Assembly: GCF_000170855.1 (NCBI RefSeq)
Contig: NZ_ABCQ01000002.1
Coordinates: 62,001-126,000, forward strand
Source: Moritella sp. PE36
GTDB lineage: Bacteria; Pseudomonadota; Gammaproteobacteria; Enterobacterales; Moritellaceae
Length of the DNA: 64,000 bases
Direction: 5' to 3'
The notes beneath the pieces were generated by a model that made no database searches, was not told the origin of the DNA, and saw nothing but the letters and a program-made list of their open reading frames with translations. This document shows, piece after piece, positions 55,981-64,000 of this stretch. Within the stretch, counting starts at the first letter, position 1, and every line of letters starts with the position of its first letter. The position numbers were made by a program, and so were the translations under genes.

Positions 55981-57329
55981 TGAACCGTGAAGAAGTCATT
56001 GAAATATGCGAAAAAAATTGGAACCCAACGGCTGCAACTATGTATCGGATCAGCCACAGAACCATGGAACACTCAGCTCATGGTCAATCGGTCACAGATA
56101 ATGAGGGAAATTCGTTTTTAGATTTTGCCTGTAGTTATGGCGTTTTTATTGTTGGACATACCCAAAGTTATATTCAGCAAGCGGTCCAAAAGCAGCTTGA
56201 TAGTATTGCGATTAAACCTTATGGCAGCTGTGATGAGAACACAATTAAACTAATGGCTAAATTAGCCACGATGTTGCCGGGAGATTTAAATCGCTCATAT
56301 TTCTGTAACTCCGGCGCGGAGGCAATTGAACTGGCAATGCGTGCAGCCTTGGCGGCTAATCCTAAACGACAAAAAATGGTTATTATCAGTAACAGTTATC
56401 ATGGTAAGACTTTAGGGTCCTTGAATATTTTAGGTCAAACAGGTCATAAAGAACCTTTTACTCCACTGATGAATAATGTTGAACATGTGCCTTTCGGTGA
56501 TATTGTTGCCATGAAAAAAGCGATTGGTGATGGTGTCGCTGCAGTGTTTATCGAACCGGTGTTAGGAGGCCCGTACCTTGAAATACCGCCTGCTGGTTAT
56601 ATAAAACAAATCGAATGTTTATGTCGGGAAACCGGTAGCTTATTAATAGCCGATGAAATTCAGACCGCATTTGGCCGTTCGGGAAAAATGTTCGCGATTG
56701 AATACGATAATGTCGTCCCTGATATGATCATTTTATCAAAGGGCTTAACTGGTGGTCATGCCGCTATAGCGGTGACCGTTATGAGTGCGGAACTAGAGCG
56801 TAAACTGATCGAAGAACAAGGTCTAGATCCCCAAGTATTGACCAGTGGTAGTGGTGGTAATCCTTTTAATAATACAGCAGCATTATCCGCTATAGAATTT
56901 ATTGAACAGCAAGACTTACCCGCCAGAGCTGAACATTTGGGCACCCGATTATTAACTGGTATGCGCCGGATCAGTGCGATTTACCCACAGTTTATATTAG
57001 ACGTTCCAGGCATAGGTTTAATGACAGGGCTTAAATGTGTGAGTCCGGCAGTGGAAACTGCGATTACGATAGAGATGGGGAAACAAAATATACATCTTGG
57101 CCACTCCATGAATGAGAAAGAAAATCATCCAGTACTGCGTTTTTACCCACCATTGACTGTCACGGAGCAAGAAATTGATCATTGTTTATCGGCGCTTGAA
57201 GTGACGTTACAGCGTTTGGAAAAAAGACCGCTGTTTATATTTAAAATTATGAATCAACTAATTAAACGGCAGTATAAAATGCCAAAAAGTCTCCTGTATA
57301 AATTAACTGGAGTTAAAAAAGTTTCATAA
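55980..57329 (+). CDS. Class III PLP-dependent aminotransferase (intact)
   Basis: 449 residues, omega-/ornithine-aminotransferase type. FCNSGAEAIELAMRAALAA, Tyr140-His141-Gly142 in SNSYHGKTLGSLN, Glu192 in VFIEPVLGG, Asp225 in LLIADEIQTAFGRSG and the PLP Lys254 in MIILSKGLTGGH are all present. Moves an amino group onto or from an aldehyde or keto acid. Starts at TAATG overlapping the stop of the degenerate homologue, implying coupled, perhaps one-to-one, synthesis. A C-terminal basic extension of about 30 residues (LFIFKIMNQLIKRQYKMPKS) is unusual. Last gene of the operon. Confidence 0.93.
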   Translation: MNREEVIEICEKNWNPTAATMYRISHRTMEHSAHGQSVTDNEGNSFLDFACSYGVFIVGHTQSYIQQAVQKQLDSIAIKPYGSCDENTIKLMAKLATMLPGDLNRSYFCNSGAEAIELAMRAALAANPKRQKMVIISNSYHGKTLGSLNILGQTGHKEPFTPLMNNVEHVPFGDIVAMKKAIGDGVAAVFIEPVLGGPYLEIPPAGYIKQIECLCRETGSLLIADEIQTAFGRSGKMFAIEYDNVVPDMIILSKGLTGGHAAIAVTVMSAELERKLIEEQGLDPQVLTSGSGGNPFNNTAALSAIEFIEQQDLPARAEHLGTRLLTGMRRISAIYPQFILDVPGIGLMTGLKCVSPAVETAITIEMGKQNIHLGHSMNEKENHPVLRFYPPLTVTEQEIDHCLSALEVTLQRLEKRPLFIFKIMNQLIKRQYKMPKSLLYKLTGVKKVS

Positions 57330-57446
57330 ATAGTTAGGGGCGGCTATTTTCGGTTAGCTAATAAATAGCAACTTCGTATAATTTAATTTTCAATAACGTA
57401 CAAAATACAACAAAAAAAATAACCCATTAAGGATTGAGCTAGTGTA

Positions 57447-57484
57447 ATGAGATATAGCCTCGTGAGCAAGAAGCTATATCTCAT
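57447..57484. terminator. Hairpin between convergent genes at the right end of the locus
   Basis: ATGAGATATAGC / GCTATATCTCAT 12-bp perfect stem with a 14-base loop. Lies between the stop of the aminotransferase (57329) and the stop of the leftward crotonase (57529). No strong T-run on either side. Confidence 0.65.
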
Positions 57485-57528
57485 ACTACATAACGACTAA
57501 CCTTAAAAACAGGCCTGACATCAAACTC

Positions 57529-58383
57529 TTAACTATCAAACAACCCAGTCACTTTACGTAACGGTTTTAACTCCGGCGCTTGACGCTGTTTTTTCGCCTG
57601 TAAGATCGTCATGGTTTCTTCTAAACACAGCATACCAGCTTGCCAAGTTGCCATGTATTTCAAGCTGTCATCAACACCATGATCACGACTGTAATTAAGC
57701 ATCTCTTTACTGCCTGTCACTGCCAGTGGTGAATGTGCCGCAATTTGACTGGCGATCTGTAATACCCCATCCAACATGGCTTCTTGCGTTGCAAAGACTT
57801 GATTAACTAGACCAAATTTCTCTGCTTCAGCAGCGCTAAAATTACGCCCTGTGTATGCGAGCTCACGTACAATACCTTGCGGTAAAATACTCGGTAAACG
57901 CTGCAATGTGCCGAGGTCGGCAGTAATGCCTAACTCCACTTCTTTAATGGTAAAGAACGCATCTTGCGTGCAATAACGCATGTCTGATGCCGCAGCTAAA
58001 TCCAGCGCGCCACCAATACAACCACCTTGGATCGCCGTTAATACCGGTACCCGTAATTGCTCAAGATCAGTAAATACTTGCTGCAACTGCATAACAAAAC
58101 GACGCATCGCTTCACTGACTCTGGCTTTATCTTTACCTATAGGGAAGTTATCAGGGCTTTGGAATACTTCTAAATCCATGCCAGCGCAGAAATGTGGGCC
58201 TTGTGCTGAAATAACCAATACACGTAAATCATCACTCATCGAAAGTGCTGAGATAGCGGCAGGAAATTCACGCCAAAAATCCAAATTCATCGAATTCAAT
58301 TTTTCAGGGCGATTAAATTGCAAATGCGCAATGCTGTTTTCAACGGTTAGCGTAAAGGTGTTGTAACTCGATTCAATGTCCAT
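57529..58383 (-). CDS. Crotonase-family delta3,5-delta2,4-dienoyl-CoA isomerase-like enzyme
   Basis: 284 residues. Oxyanion-hole stretches GPHFCAGMDLEVF (about 60-72) and GGCIGGALDLAAASDMRYC (about 119-137). Then AFFTIKEVELGITADLGTLQRLP, the signature of dienoyl-CoA isomerases. The three acidic residues known to act in that enzyme (Asp in GALDL, Glu in KEVE, Asp in TADLG) are all kept. Works in oxidation of unsaturated fatty acids. Monocistronic, convergent with the biosynthetic operon and probably outside it. Confidence 0.88.
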   Translation of the reverse strand: MDIESSYNTFTLTVENSIAHLQFNRPEKLNSMNLDFWREFPAAISALSMSDDLRVLVISAQGPHFCAGMDLEVFQSPDNFPIGKDKARVSEAMRRFVMQLQQVFTDLEQLRVPVLTAIQGGCIGGALDLAAASDMRYCTQDAFFTIKEVELGITADLGTLQRLPSILPQGIVRELAYTGRNFSAAEAEKFGLVNQVFATQEAMLDGVLQIASQIAAHSPLAVTGSKEMLNYSRDHGVDDSLKYMATWQAGMLCLEETMTILQAKKQRQAPELKPLRKVTGLFDS

Positions 58384-58750
58384 TCTGATCAGTTCCTTGA
58401 TAGTGATTACTTTATGCTAACAAAATCATTCCCTAGCAGCATTATCTTTACCGGACATATTTTTATCTTTATTCAACAAACCATTTATTGCTAGCGTCAA
58501 CAGTAAAGTAACTTATAGCTCACTTAAAGTCCCAACCGCTAATACAGACAGCCGCTATTACAATTGATACTTTTTGTTTTGCATCAACGCATTAGTCTTG
58601 GTTTTCTGGTAACAATAAGAAGTGGAATAAAGTGTTTCGCGGTATATTTATAAATATTTACACTTCATCACAAAAGATTTCCATGCATAACTAGCTAGAA
58701 AGCGGTAAAATAGCGTTCGTATAATTCATTTAATATAGTTGGAGGATAAG
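58384..58750. other. Divergent intergenic region
   Basis: About 365 bases between the crotonase and the AtpI-like gene. It must hold two promoters; no gene, RNA or clear operator seen. A perfect GGAGG lies at 58741-58745. Confidence 0.4.
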
Positions 58751-59230
58751 TTGTTAACACCACATAATGCATATGAGTTAGCCATCAGAGGTTATGCACT
58801 AAAACTTATTTTAGGTCAGTTATTGTTAGTAATATTTATTGTTTCAGCGACTTACCTGGGTACCGATCATAAATCAACCCGTTCTGCCGCGTTAGGTGGG
58901 ATGATATTTTTGGTGCCACAATATATCTTTACCCGATTATCTTTTCTGTATACTGGCTCCGCAAATATTATGCGAAGTAATATGTTTATGATCCTCGGTC
59001 ATGCCTGTAAATTTGCGCTCATTTTTATTTTGTTTAGCGTGATATTACCGTTACCTGATATCCAGCATTTCTATTTGTTTATTACGTTTGTGCTTGTTAT
59101 GTTTTCACAAATATTTAGTTTGTTAAAACCATTACCAGAACAGTATCCAGCTAAGTTCGCGTTATCAAGCAAGGCAGTAGTAAAAGAGAAAGAAAGTGTA
59201 GTTCTCGAAGCAGGTAAACAAGGTATTTAA
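58751..59230 (+). CDS. AtpI-like (ATP synthase protein I family) membrane protein
   Basis: 159 residues with about four hydrophobic segments. AALGGMIFLVPQYIFTRLSF and ILGHACKFALIFILF resemble the 'GG..flipN..f' and 'Ge..Kl.lt..lf' motifs of ATP synthase protein I. The start is set at a TTG (58751) because GGAGG lies five bases before it; an upstream TTG would contain that ribosome site in its own coding sequence. A charged tail (SSKAVVKEKESVVLEAGKQGI) follows. No ATP synthase genes are next to it in the window. Confidence 0.6.
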   Translation: MLTPHNAYELAIRGYALKLILGQLLLVIFIVSATYLGTDHKSTRSAALGGMIFLVPQYIFTRLSFLYTGSANIMRSNMFMILGHACKFALIFILFSVILPLPDIQHFYLFITFVLVMFSQIFSLLKPLPEQYPAKFALSSKAVVKEKESVVLEAGKQGI

Positions 59231-59281
59231 TAGCAAAAGCATACAGGGATAATCAAGATCATCCCTGTATAGCAGGCTAAA

Positions 59282-59941
59282 TTAGTCTGCTAACGTCGGC
59301 AGAATAGCTAATTTTTTAGCGTGGTTAAACGGACGTAATATATAACGGTTATGACGTTTTACAATCGAACGATTAGTCGAGCCAAATACCAAATAACCAT
59401 GTGAGAACATTTTATCAATAAATGCCCGATCACCATGACGAATAAACACTGAAAGCGGACTGTCCAATACCCCGTCGGTATCAGAGAAAGCGCGGTCATA
59501 GACTTCAGCACAAATCACCAGCGAATTTTCACCACTTGAGCTTAATTTAAACTTATCCGTCACTTTACTTTCAGTTTCAATCAACCAACCTTCATTATCA
59601 AGCTCAGTTAAGATATCTTCTAAAACAAACTGGGTTAAATTTTTATATTCCAGTTCGCAGATCTGCGTATAGACACGTTCAATTTTTTCGAAACGTTGTT
59701 TGAAAGCAGCCTTTGGCCCTAATGTGCGACTTTCTTGCAACCAAATTTTTAAGTCACTCGCTAAGATAATATCAAAACGCTTTTCTTTTAACGCAGTAAT
59801 GATCCAGTTACCCAAAAAATGCGTTTCTGAAACGGGATTTTGTAAGCTACGCTTTTCTGCTTGCGCATCAGCTAACGCGGTTAAGCCTTCTCTAACGAGC
59901 TTTAACATATTAACGTTATAGGTTTTTTCTTGTTCAGACAT
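59282..59941 (-). CDS. DUF2913-like protein
   Basis: 219 residues, soluble, mostly helical. The pattern 'GL.AL..AQ.....npvsEthFLgnWi..AlKekRF......dl..wL..gR.lGp.a.fkqrfekie' (residues about 18-85) looks like DUF2913 proteins of gammaproteobacteria, whose function is unknown. A middle segment is less conserved-looking, and the end is basic (HNRYILRPFNHAKKLA). Co-directional with the small membrane gene upstream with a gap of 17 bases, so probably one unit. Confidence 0.6.
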   Translation of the reverse strand: MSEQEKTYNVNMLKLVREGLTALADAQAEKRSLQNPVSETHFLGNWIITALKEKRFDIILASDLKIWLQESRTLGPKAAFKQRFEKIERVYTQICELEYKNLTQFVLEDILTELDNEGWLIETESKVTDKFKLSSSGENSLVICAEVYDRAFSDTDGVLDSPLSVFIRHGDRAFIDKMFSHGYLVFGSTNRSIVKRHNRYILRPFNHAKKLAILPTLAD

Positions 59942-59958
59942 GTTTGTTCCTCAGGCTA

Positions 59959-60201
59959 TTAACCAGTAAATATTGTGCTCAAGGACACATTATTGAAACC
60001 TGCGTACGATATATAGGCACCAAAACCAATTGGTAGGATGACATAAATGAGTGAGTAAATGGTAAAACCGATTGGTCGGCCTAATGCTTTTCTCATAAAA
60101 TCTAAACGTGCTTTTTGATGTTTAGCTTTAGCACGAGTTAACGCAATATAGCTGCCATGGCACAGCATAAATAGACCTAAGGCCAATGTATAAAAATCCA
60201 T
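59959..60201 (-). CDS. Small two-helix membrane protein, unknown function
   Basis: 80 residues with two transmembrane segments (about 3-20 and 45-68) joined by a basic loop (RAKAKHQKARLDFMRKALGRP), so the loop should face the cytoplasm. No known family. Upstream partner of the DUF2913-like gene on the same strand. Confidence 0.6.
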   Translation of the reverse strand: MDFYTLALGLFMLCHGSYIALTRAKAKHQKARLDFMRKALGRPIGFTIYSLIYVILPIGFGAYISYAGFNNVSLSTIFTG

Positions 60202-60393
60202 AAAACTACCTTTATAAAAACGACAAACAATAATGAGGGGGATCCTAACAAGAATTAAGATTATCGCAATGTACTTTTTTGCTATTAAATTGTGATAACT
60301 TTGTGATAACTCGCAATCTAATCACGGCTATAGTATAGACAAGACCTAGCACACAGCTTGCTAGCATACTTAAATACAGTGGGATTAATAGAG

Positions 60394-60837
60394 ATGAGAT
60401 ATATAATTAAATTGTTAGTTATCAGCAGCCTAATTTTTTCGTTTAACAGTTTTGCTAAAGATCCTATCTATACTGGTTACTTTAGCAGTAAAGCAGTGAG
60501 CGGTTACGATACCGTGGCTTATTTTACCCAGTCAAAAGCGGTTAAAGGATTAAAAAAATTCAATTATGAATACCAAGGTGAAGATTGGTATTTTAGTAAC
60601 AACCAACACCTTGCATTATTTAAACAAGATCCAGAGAAATACGCACCACAATATGGTGGTTATTGCGCCTATGCAGTTGCCCAAAATGATACGGCGTCTT
60701 CAGATCCCGAGCAGTGGACAATTGAAAACGGTAAGCTTTACTTAAATTACAACGCTGATATCAAGCAACAGTGGTTAGCAGACAAAGCAAACTTTATCAC
60801 CAAAGCTGACCAAAACTGGCCTCACGTATTAAACTAA
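60394..60837 (+). CDS. Exported YHS-domain protein
   Basis: 147 residues: signal peptide (MRYIIKLLVISSLIFSFNSFA, cut before KDP), then a YHS domain. Motif AVSGYDTVAYFTQSKAVKG, EDWYFSNNQHLALFKQDPEKYAPQYGGYCAYAVA is typical of periplasmic YHS proteins, which may bind metal or an organic ligand. Start chosen at the ATG at 60394 as the signal peptide begins there; twelve more codons are open upstream. First gene of a tightly spaced operon running off the window. Confidence 0.85.
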   Translation: MRYIIKLLVISSLIFSFNSFAKDPIYTGYFSSKAVSGYDTVAYFTQSKAVKGLKKFNYEYQGEDWYFSNNQHLALFKQDPEKYAPQYGGYCAYAVAQNDTASSDPEQWTIENGKLYLNYNADIKQQWLADKANFITKADQNWPHVLN

Positions 60838-60854
60838 TTAAAAGGATTCTCGAT

Positions 60855-61358
60855 ATGCTTACAAAAAAACGTATTTACACTATTGCTAGCTGGGTTATCG
60901 TGGTTTGGATCGCTAAAGTCTTTTTATCTTCTATTCCATACAAATTTTCTGGTCACCCAGATACCATGCATATCTTCTCAACCATAGGTTCATGGATGGC
61001 TACCACCTTGTCAGTCGATTTAGGTAGCTTCTTTGCCCAATACGGCGCAATTGTAGTTGGCAGCGCTGAATTAACAACAAGCCTATTGTTATTAAGTCCT
61101 TTAGTACTATTACTGAAAGATAAAATGTCAGGTCAAAACAGTGCACCTTTACGTGCAAAAATTCATGCTATAGGCGGTTTAGCATCTTCAGCTATTATGG
61201 CAGGAGCCGTGTTCTTCCACTTATTTACACCGTTAGGTATTGAAGTACTACATCAAGGTAAAAGTGATGGCGGGTCATTATTTATGGCTGCAGTATCAAT
61301 CCTCATTTTAGGCTTAGTGTTATGTGCTATTAACTTAAAATTAATCAAAGCAGAGTGA
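60855..61358 (+). CDS. DoxX-like membrane protein
   Basis: 167 residues with four hydrophobic segments (about 10-26, 57-86, 104-124, 142-162). SSIPYKFSGHPDTMHIFSTIGSWMA and GSAELTTSLLLLSPL recall DoxX-like proteins, where the conserved K-F and G-E-L positions recur. AAAAGGATTCTCGAT precedes the ATG. Second gene of the YHS/ATP-grasp operon, 17 bases after the first. Role in the operon unknown. Confidence 0.7.
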   Translation: MLTKKRIYTIASWVIVVWIAKVFLSSIPYKFSGHPDTMHIFSTIGSWMATTLSVDLGSFFAQYGAIVVGSAELTTSLLLLSPLVLLLKDKMSGQNSAPLRAKIHAIGGLASSAIMAGAVFFHLFTPLGIEVLHQGKSDGGSLFMAAVSILILGLVLCAINLKLIKAE

Positions 61359-61362
61359 TCCT

Positions 61363-62235
61363 ATGCTTATACGTGGCTTATTAATATTACATTACATGGT
61401 CTTTTGCTTTCGATTTTTGACTATTCCATGGCGTTATTTCCAGCTCAATGCGCGCTATTTTAATAAGCAAAAAAAGATATTCTCTAAGCAAGATTTAGAT
61501 GCCATAACGCCTGTCGAATGGCGTTTAAACCAGTACATTGATCGGCCTGATTTACGTCCAGAGCGCTACCCTGTATTTGCTAAACCAGAATGGGGACAAA
61601 ACTCGACCGGGGTCAGCTGTATCCATAGTTATGCTGAGCTTAGCGTATTACGAGAAAGCAGCGGTTATCAAGCGCAGAATTATTTAATTCAAGAAGCGGC
61701 AGTGGGTGCGATTGAGTTTGAGGTATTTGTTGTTAAACACCCTCTGAAAACGGGACAGTTTGCTGTAATGTCGATAACGCAAGTGATTAACAACAGCGCA
61801 GATAAATTTCCCGTCAATGGGATTTATAACAATGATACCCAATACCAAGATATTACCGACGCATTAAGCCCTGCAGAGCAGCAACGGCTGTGGCAAGAGC
61901 TTAATCGCATGGGTGACTTTACAATCGCCCGCTATAGTTTGAAAGCGGATTCATTAGGTGCACTATTACAACGACAATTTAAGCTCGTCGAAGTCAATTT
62001 ATATGTGCCGATGCCGCTTAGTTTATTAAGTCATAATTTGACCCGGTTACAGAAGTACCAGTTACTGTATAACACCACGCATTCACTTGCTCAGTTAGCG
62101 CAACAGCTAAACAGCAAAAAAGTAACCCAAGGTATTTTCTTTAATAAGTTGATCGCCGCCAGACGGGGTCATAATACAAGGATCTTGAATCAAGATGAAA
62201 CGAGTAAAACAACTAATTTACAAATGGATCAGTAG
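61363..62235 (+). CDS. ATP-grasp-like protein 1
   Basis: 290 residues. Hydrophobic N-terminus (about 3-22), so possibly membrane-attached. ATP-grasp-like elements: VFAKPEWGQNSTGVSCIHSYAEL (Lys and Gly-rich nucleotide loop, about 71-93), YLIQEAAVGAIEFEVFVVKHP (about 107-127) and KLVEVNLYVPMPLSLL (Glu and Asn for Mg2+, about 205-220). D-Ala-D-Ala-ligase-like fold expected; substrate unknown. Starts four bases after the DoxX-like gene and overlaps the next ATP-grasp gene by 41 bases. Confidence 0.65.
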   Translation: MLIRGLLILHYMVFCFRFLTIPWRYFQLNARYFNKQKKIFSKQDLDAITPVEWRLNQYIDRPDLRPERYPVFAKPEWGQNSTGVSCIHSYAELSVLRESSGYQAQNYLIQEAAVGAIEFEVFVVKHPLKTGQFAVMSITQVINNSADKFPVNGIYNNDTQYQDITDALSPAEQQRLWQELNRMGDFTIARYSLKADSLGALLQRQFKLVEVNLYVPMPLSLLSHNLTRLQKYQLLYNTTHSLAQLAQQLNSKKVTQGIFFNKLIAARRGHNTRILNQDETSKTTNLQMDQ

Positions 62236-63103
62236 CAAATTCATGGATGGCTGTAGTAACTACAACAGCCTAGAAGTACGCCGCGGTTGTCGCTCCAAGA
62301 AACAGGCGCGTGATAAGTTTGCGGCGGGTAATATTCCTCATGCCCAAGGGACTATTTTCTTTAACCCTTTAACTGCGGTTAAGTTTGCTAAAGCGCATGG
62401 TTTTCCATTAGTGATTAAACCCAATGTCAGTGGTTTTTCGCGTGGCAGTCATTTTCCTATTCGTAATTATAAAGAACTTTGGCGGGCGATGTTCTTGGCT
62501 AAACTGTGGTGGCCGACGACGGTTGTAGAGCAATATTTACAAGGTAAAAACTACCGTGTTGTGATCACGAAAACGGGCGTAATTTCAGTCTTACAACGTT
62601 ATCCCGCATTTGTAAACGGTGATGGAGTCAATACCATCAGCAGCTTAATCGAAACAGAAAATGCGGTACGTGAAAAAATGGGGCTTTATCCATGCAATAA
62701 CCCGATATCTCAAGGCCAACAAACAATCAGTTATCTTGCTAAGCAAGGTTTAACCTTAACGTCAGTGCCCGATAACGAACAGCAAGTTGAATTGTTTTAT
62801 CGTATATCGTTAGCACCGGGCGGCGTGGTTGAAACCATCAAGCGCGATCTGATACCAAGCTACAACCATGAATTGTTTGCCAAGGTATTAAATTTATTTG
62901 ATGCTGAAATCTTAGGTATTGATGTGATCATGGAACAAGGTATTGAGCATGATGCCCGTGAGCAAAAGTTGATCTTCCTAGAAGTAAACTCACGCCCTTA
63001 TCTAAAAATGCACAACTACCCACGTTACGGTGAAGCAGATGATCTGTCAGGACAGTTAGGATTAATCAGCGTAGCGACTAACCAACAAGCAGACACCTTC
63101 TAA
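62195..63103 (+). CDS. ATP-grasp ligase 2 (cyanophycin-synthetase/glutathione-synthetase-like core)
   Basis: 302 residues. SKKQARDKFAAGNIPHAQGTIF, then GFPLVIKPNVSGFSRGSHF (Lys and Gly-rich loop, about 67-86), VVEQYLQGKNYRVVI (purine pocket region), VNGDGVNTISSLIE, and FLEVNSRPYLKMHNYPRYG (Mg2+-binding Glu/Asn, about 265-283). This order is that of the ATP-grasp domain in CphA- and GshF-like amide ligases. Only the ligase core is present. Next gene begins at TAATG. Paired with ATP-grasp 1, it probably forms an amide or peptide bond. Confidence 0.85.
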   Translation: MKRVKQLIYKWISSKFMDGCSNYNSLEVRRGCRSKKQARDKFAAGNIPHAQGTIFFNPLTAVKFAKAHGFPLVIKPNVSGFSRGSHFPIRNYKELWRAMFLAKLWWPTTVVEQYLQGKNYRVVITKTGVISVLQRYPAFVNGDGVNTISSLIETENAVREKMGLYPCNNPISQGQQTISYLAKQGLTLTSVPDNEQQVELFYRISLAPGGVVETIKRDLIPSYNHELFAKVLNLFDAEILGIDVIMEQGIEHDAREQKLIFLEVNSRPYLKMHNYPRYGEADDLSGQLGLISVATNQQADTF

Positions 63104-64000
63104 TGTCCTCGGTACTTCCTAAGCTGGCACCGGCCAGCTATTTCACTGTATTCTCGGCCATTCACAGCTTTGTGATTGGCTTATTACCTTTCTACCTGCC
63201 TATCCTTATCTGGCAGCAATACCAACAACTCGCGCCGCTGACAACGTTTATAGCCTGGACAGGTGCAGGCTATATAATGGCATTGTGGGGCTGGCATCAA
63301 CTATTCATCCGCGGTTACTGGCGCACCTTAGTAACACTCTCGTTTGTGTTCGAGGTAGGACTCATCTATGTGGCGCTATTCCATGCAGCAAGTACTCACT
63401 TGATCATACTCGGTTTACTCAATGGTCTGTTTAATTGCAGTTATTGGATGTTACAACGCATACTGTTTAACAGCATCAGTGGCCGTAATGATACCGGGCG
63501 CTTATTCGGTAATTTACAATTAATATTAGGCTTGAGCTTAAAACTGGGGATCTTGATTGGCGGCTATTTTATGCAATCGCAACCTTGGGTTATTTTTACC
63601 TTAAGTCTTATTGCTGGTCTGGGCTTTTGTATACTGACATTAAGTTCGCTAACCACACAGCACTTCGTCTATAAGCAAAGTGATCACTCACAACCGAAAT
63701 CGGTTATCAGTATACGTGATAAGATAGTGTTTCTCGTTGATGGTCCTTTTTTATACCTTGAAAGCTACTTATGGGTGGTGAGTATTTTTCATCTCACTAA
63801 CAATGATACCAGTCAATTTAGCTTAACCGTTATCGCCCTTTCGTTATCCTTGGGGTTAATCTTTTACTTCATCAAAAACACCATCGATAAGCAACCTCAA
63901 TATCGGTTATACCAAGTGGCGACACTGCTTTATCTTGGCGGTTGGTTAATGCGGGGTTGGATCTCGGCTGATTGGAGCGGCTTTGCCATCGGTTTAGGCT
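63103..64000 (+). CDS. Multi-pass membrane transporter (MFS-like), 3'-truncated
   Basis: Open frame from an ATG overlapping the previous stop (TAATG) to the window edge, 299 codons without a stop. Starts MSSVLPKLAPASYFTVFSAI and shows at least eight hydrophobic segments. NSISGRNDTGRLFGNLQLILG between two segments recalls the cytoplasmic loop 2-3 region of MFS carriers. Last visible gene of the YHS-DoxX-ATP-grasp operon; a likely exporter of whatever the two ATP-grasp proteins make. True end lies beyond the window. Confidence 0.7.
   Translation, partial: MSSVLPKLAPASYFTVFSAIHSFVIGLLPFYLPILIWQQYQQLAPLTTFIAWTGAGYIMALWGWHQLFIRGYWRTLVTLSFVFEVGLIYVALFHAASTHLIILGLLNGLFNCSYWMLQRILFNSISGRNDTGRLFGNLQLILGLSLKLGILIGGYFMQSQPWVIFTLSLIAGLGFCILTLSSLTTQHFVYKQSDHSQPKSVISIRDKIVFLVDGPFLYLESYLWVVSIFHLTNNDTSQFSLTVIALSLSLGLIFYFIKNTIDKQPQYRLYQVATLLYLGGWLMRGWISADWSGFAIGLG

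Noticed and set aside
1-64000. CRISPR arrays, rRNA genes, complete insertion sequences or prophage genes
   Set aside because: No regularly spaced repeats, no rRNA-like stretch, and only one degenerate IS3 transposase were seen on reading the window.

Overview
The window looks like chromosomal DNA of a moderately AT-rich, marine-type gammaproteobacterium (Moritella / Shewanella / Vibrio-like; this is inference from gene content, no marker gene was searched). Pointers are the divergent prmB/smrB pair next to aroC, the galETKM operon with a GalR-type operator, a KefB/KefC antiporter, a Gram-negative porin, a PatZ-type acetyltransferase, SixA, and MerR/CueR-type copper promoters.

Left flank (1-33 kb) is mostly housekeeping. 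It holds a 5'-truncated KefB/C antiporter, YbaK, a porin, an NSS-family Na+ symporter, a secreted sphingomyelinase-like enzyme and a serine-type HAAAP transporter. A copper-resistance locus follows (copA, cupredoxin and an unknown protein, divergent from two small membrane proteins, each side with a 19-bp-spacer promoter). Then come the gal operon, an IS3-family transposase remnant, aroC, a secreted barrel-like protein, prmB/smrB, sixA, an M16 metalloprotease, LysE and LysR genes, a shortened PatZ, a crotonase, a TraF/FadL-like outer-membrane protein, tRNA-Ser(GGA) and a CxxCxxCC protein.

The most interesting part is 33.3-57.3 kb, a specialised-metabolism locus that I do not recognise as any described cluster. 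At its centre are a LuxI-type acyl-homoserine-lactone synthase and a LuxR-type receptor with a thermostable-hemolysin-family acyltransferase-like gene between them. Good lux-box-like 20-bp palindromes lie upstream of luxI, upstream of a five-gene operon (MDR oxidoreductase, secreted protein, amidase, EamA exporter, VOC protein) and upstream of a four-gene operon (clavaminate-synthase-like dioxygenase, AMP-forming ligase, two class III aminotransferase homologues). The first aminotransferase homologue lacks the PLP lysine and other cofactor residues while the second keeps them. On the other strand lie an AfsA-like (gamma-butyrolactone synthase family) hotdog protein with a HAD phosphatase, and a six-gene set: aldo/keto reductase, FAD monooxygenase, stand-alone condensation-type acyltransferase, an alpha/beta-hydrolase-MDR-reductase fusion, an EamA exporter and a degenerate HMGL-like protein with a winged-helix-like tail. 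Together they suggest a quorum-controlled small molecule built from an activated acid, an amine and an acyl/aryl unit, then exported; possibly a second, butyrolactone-like signal is made as well. The product is unknown.

Right flank (57.5-64 kb) has a dienoyl-CoA-isomerase-type crotonase, an orphan AtpI-like gene, a DUF2913-like gene and a small membrane protein. Last is a tightly packed YHS / DoxX-like / ATP-grasp / ATP-grasp / multi-pass transporter operon that runs off the window and may be a second, small peptide- or amide-forming locus.
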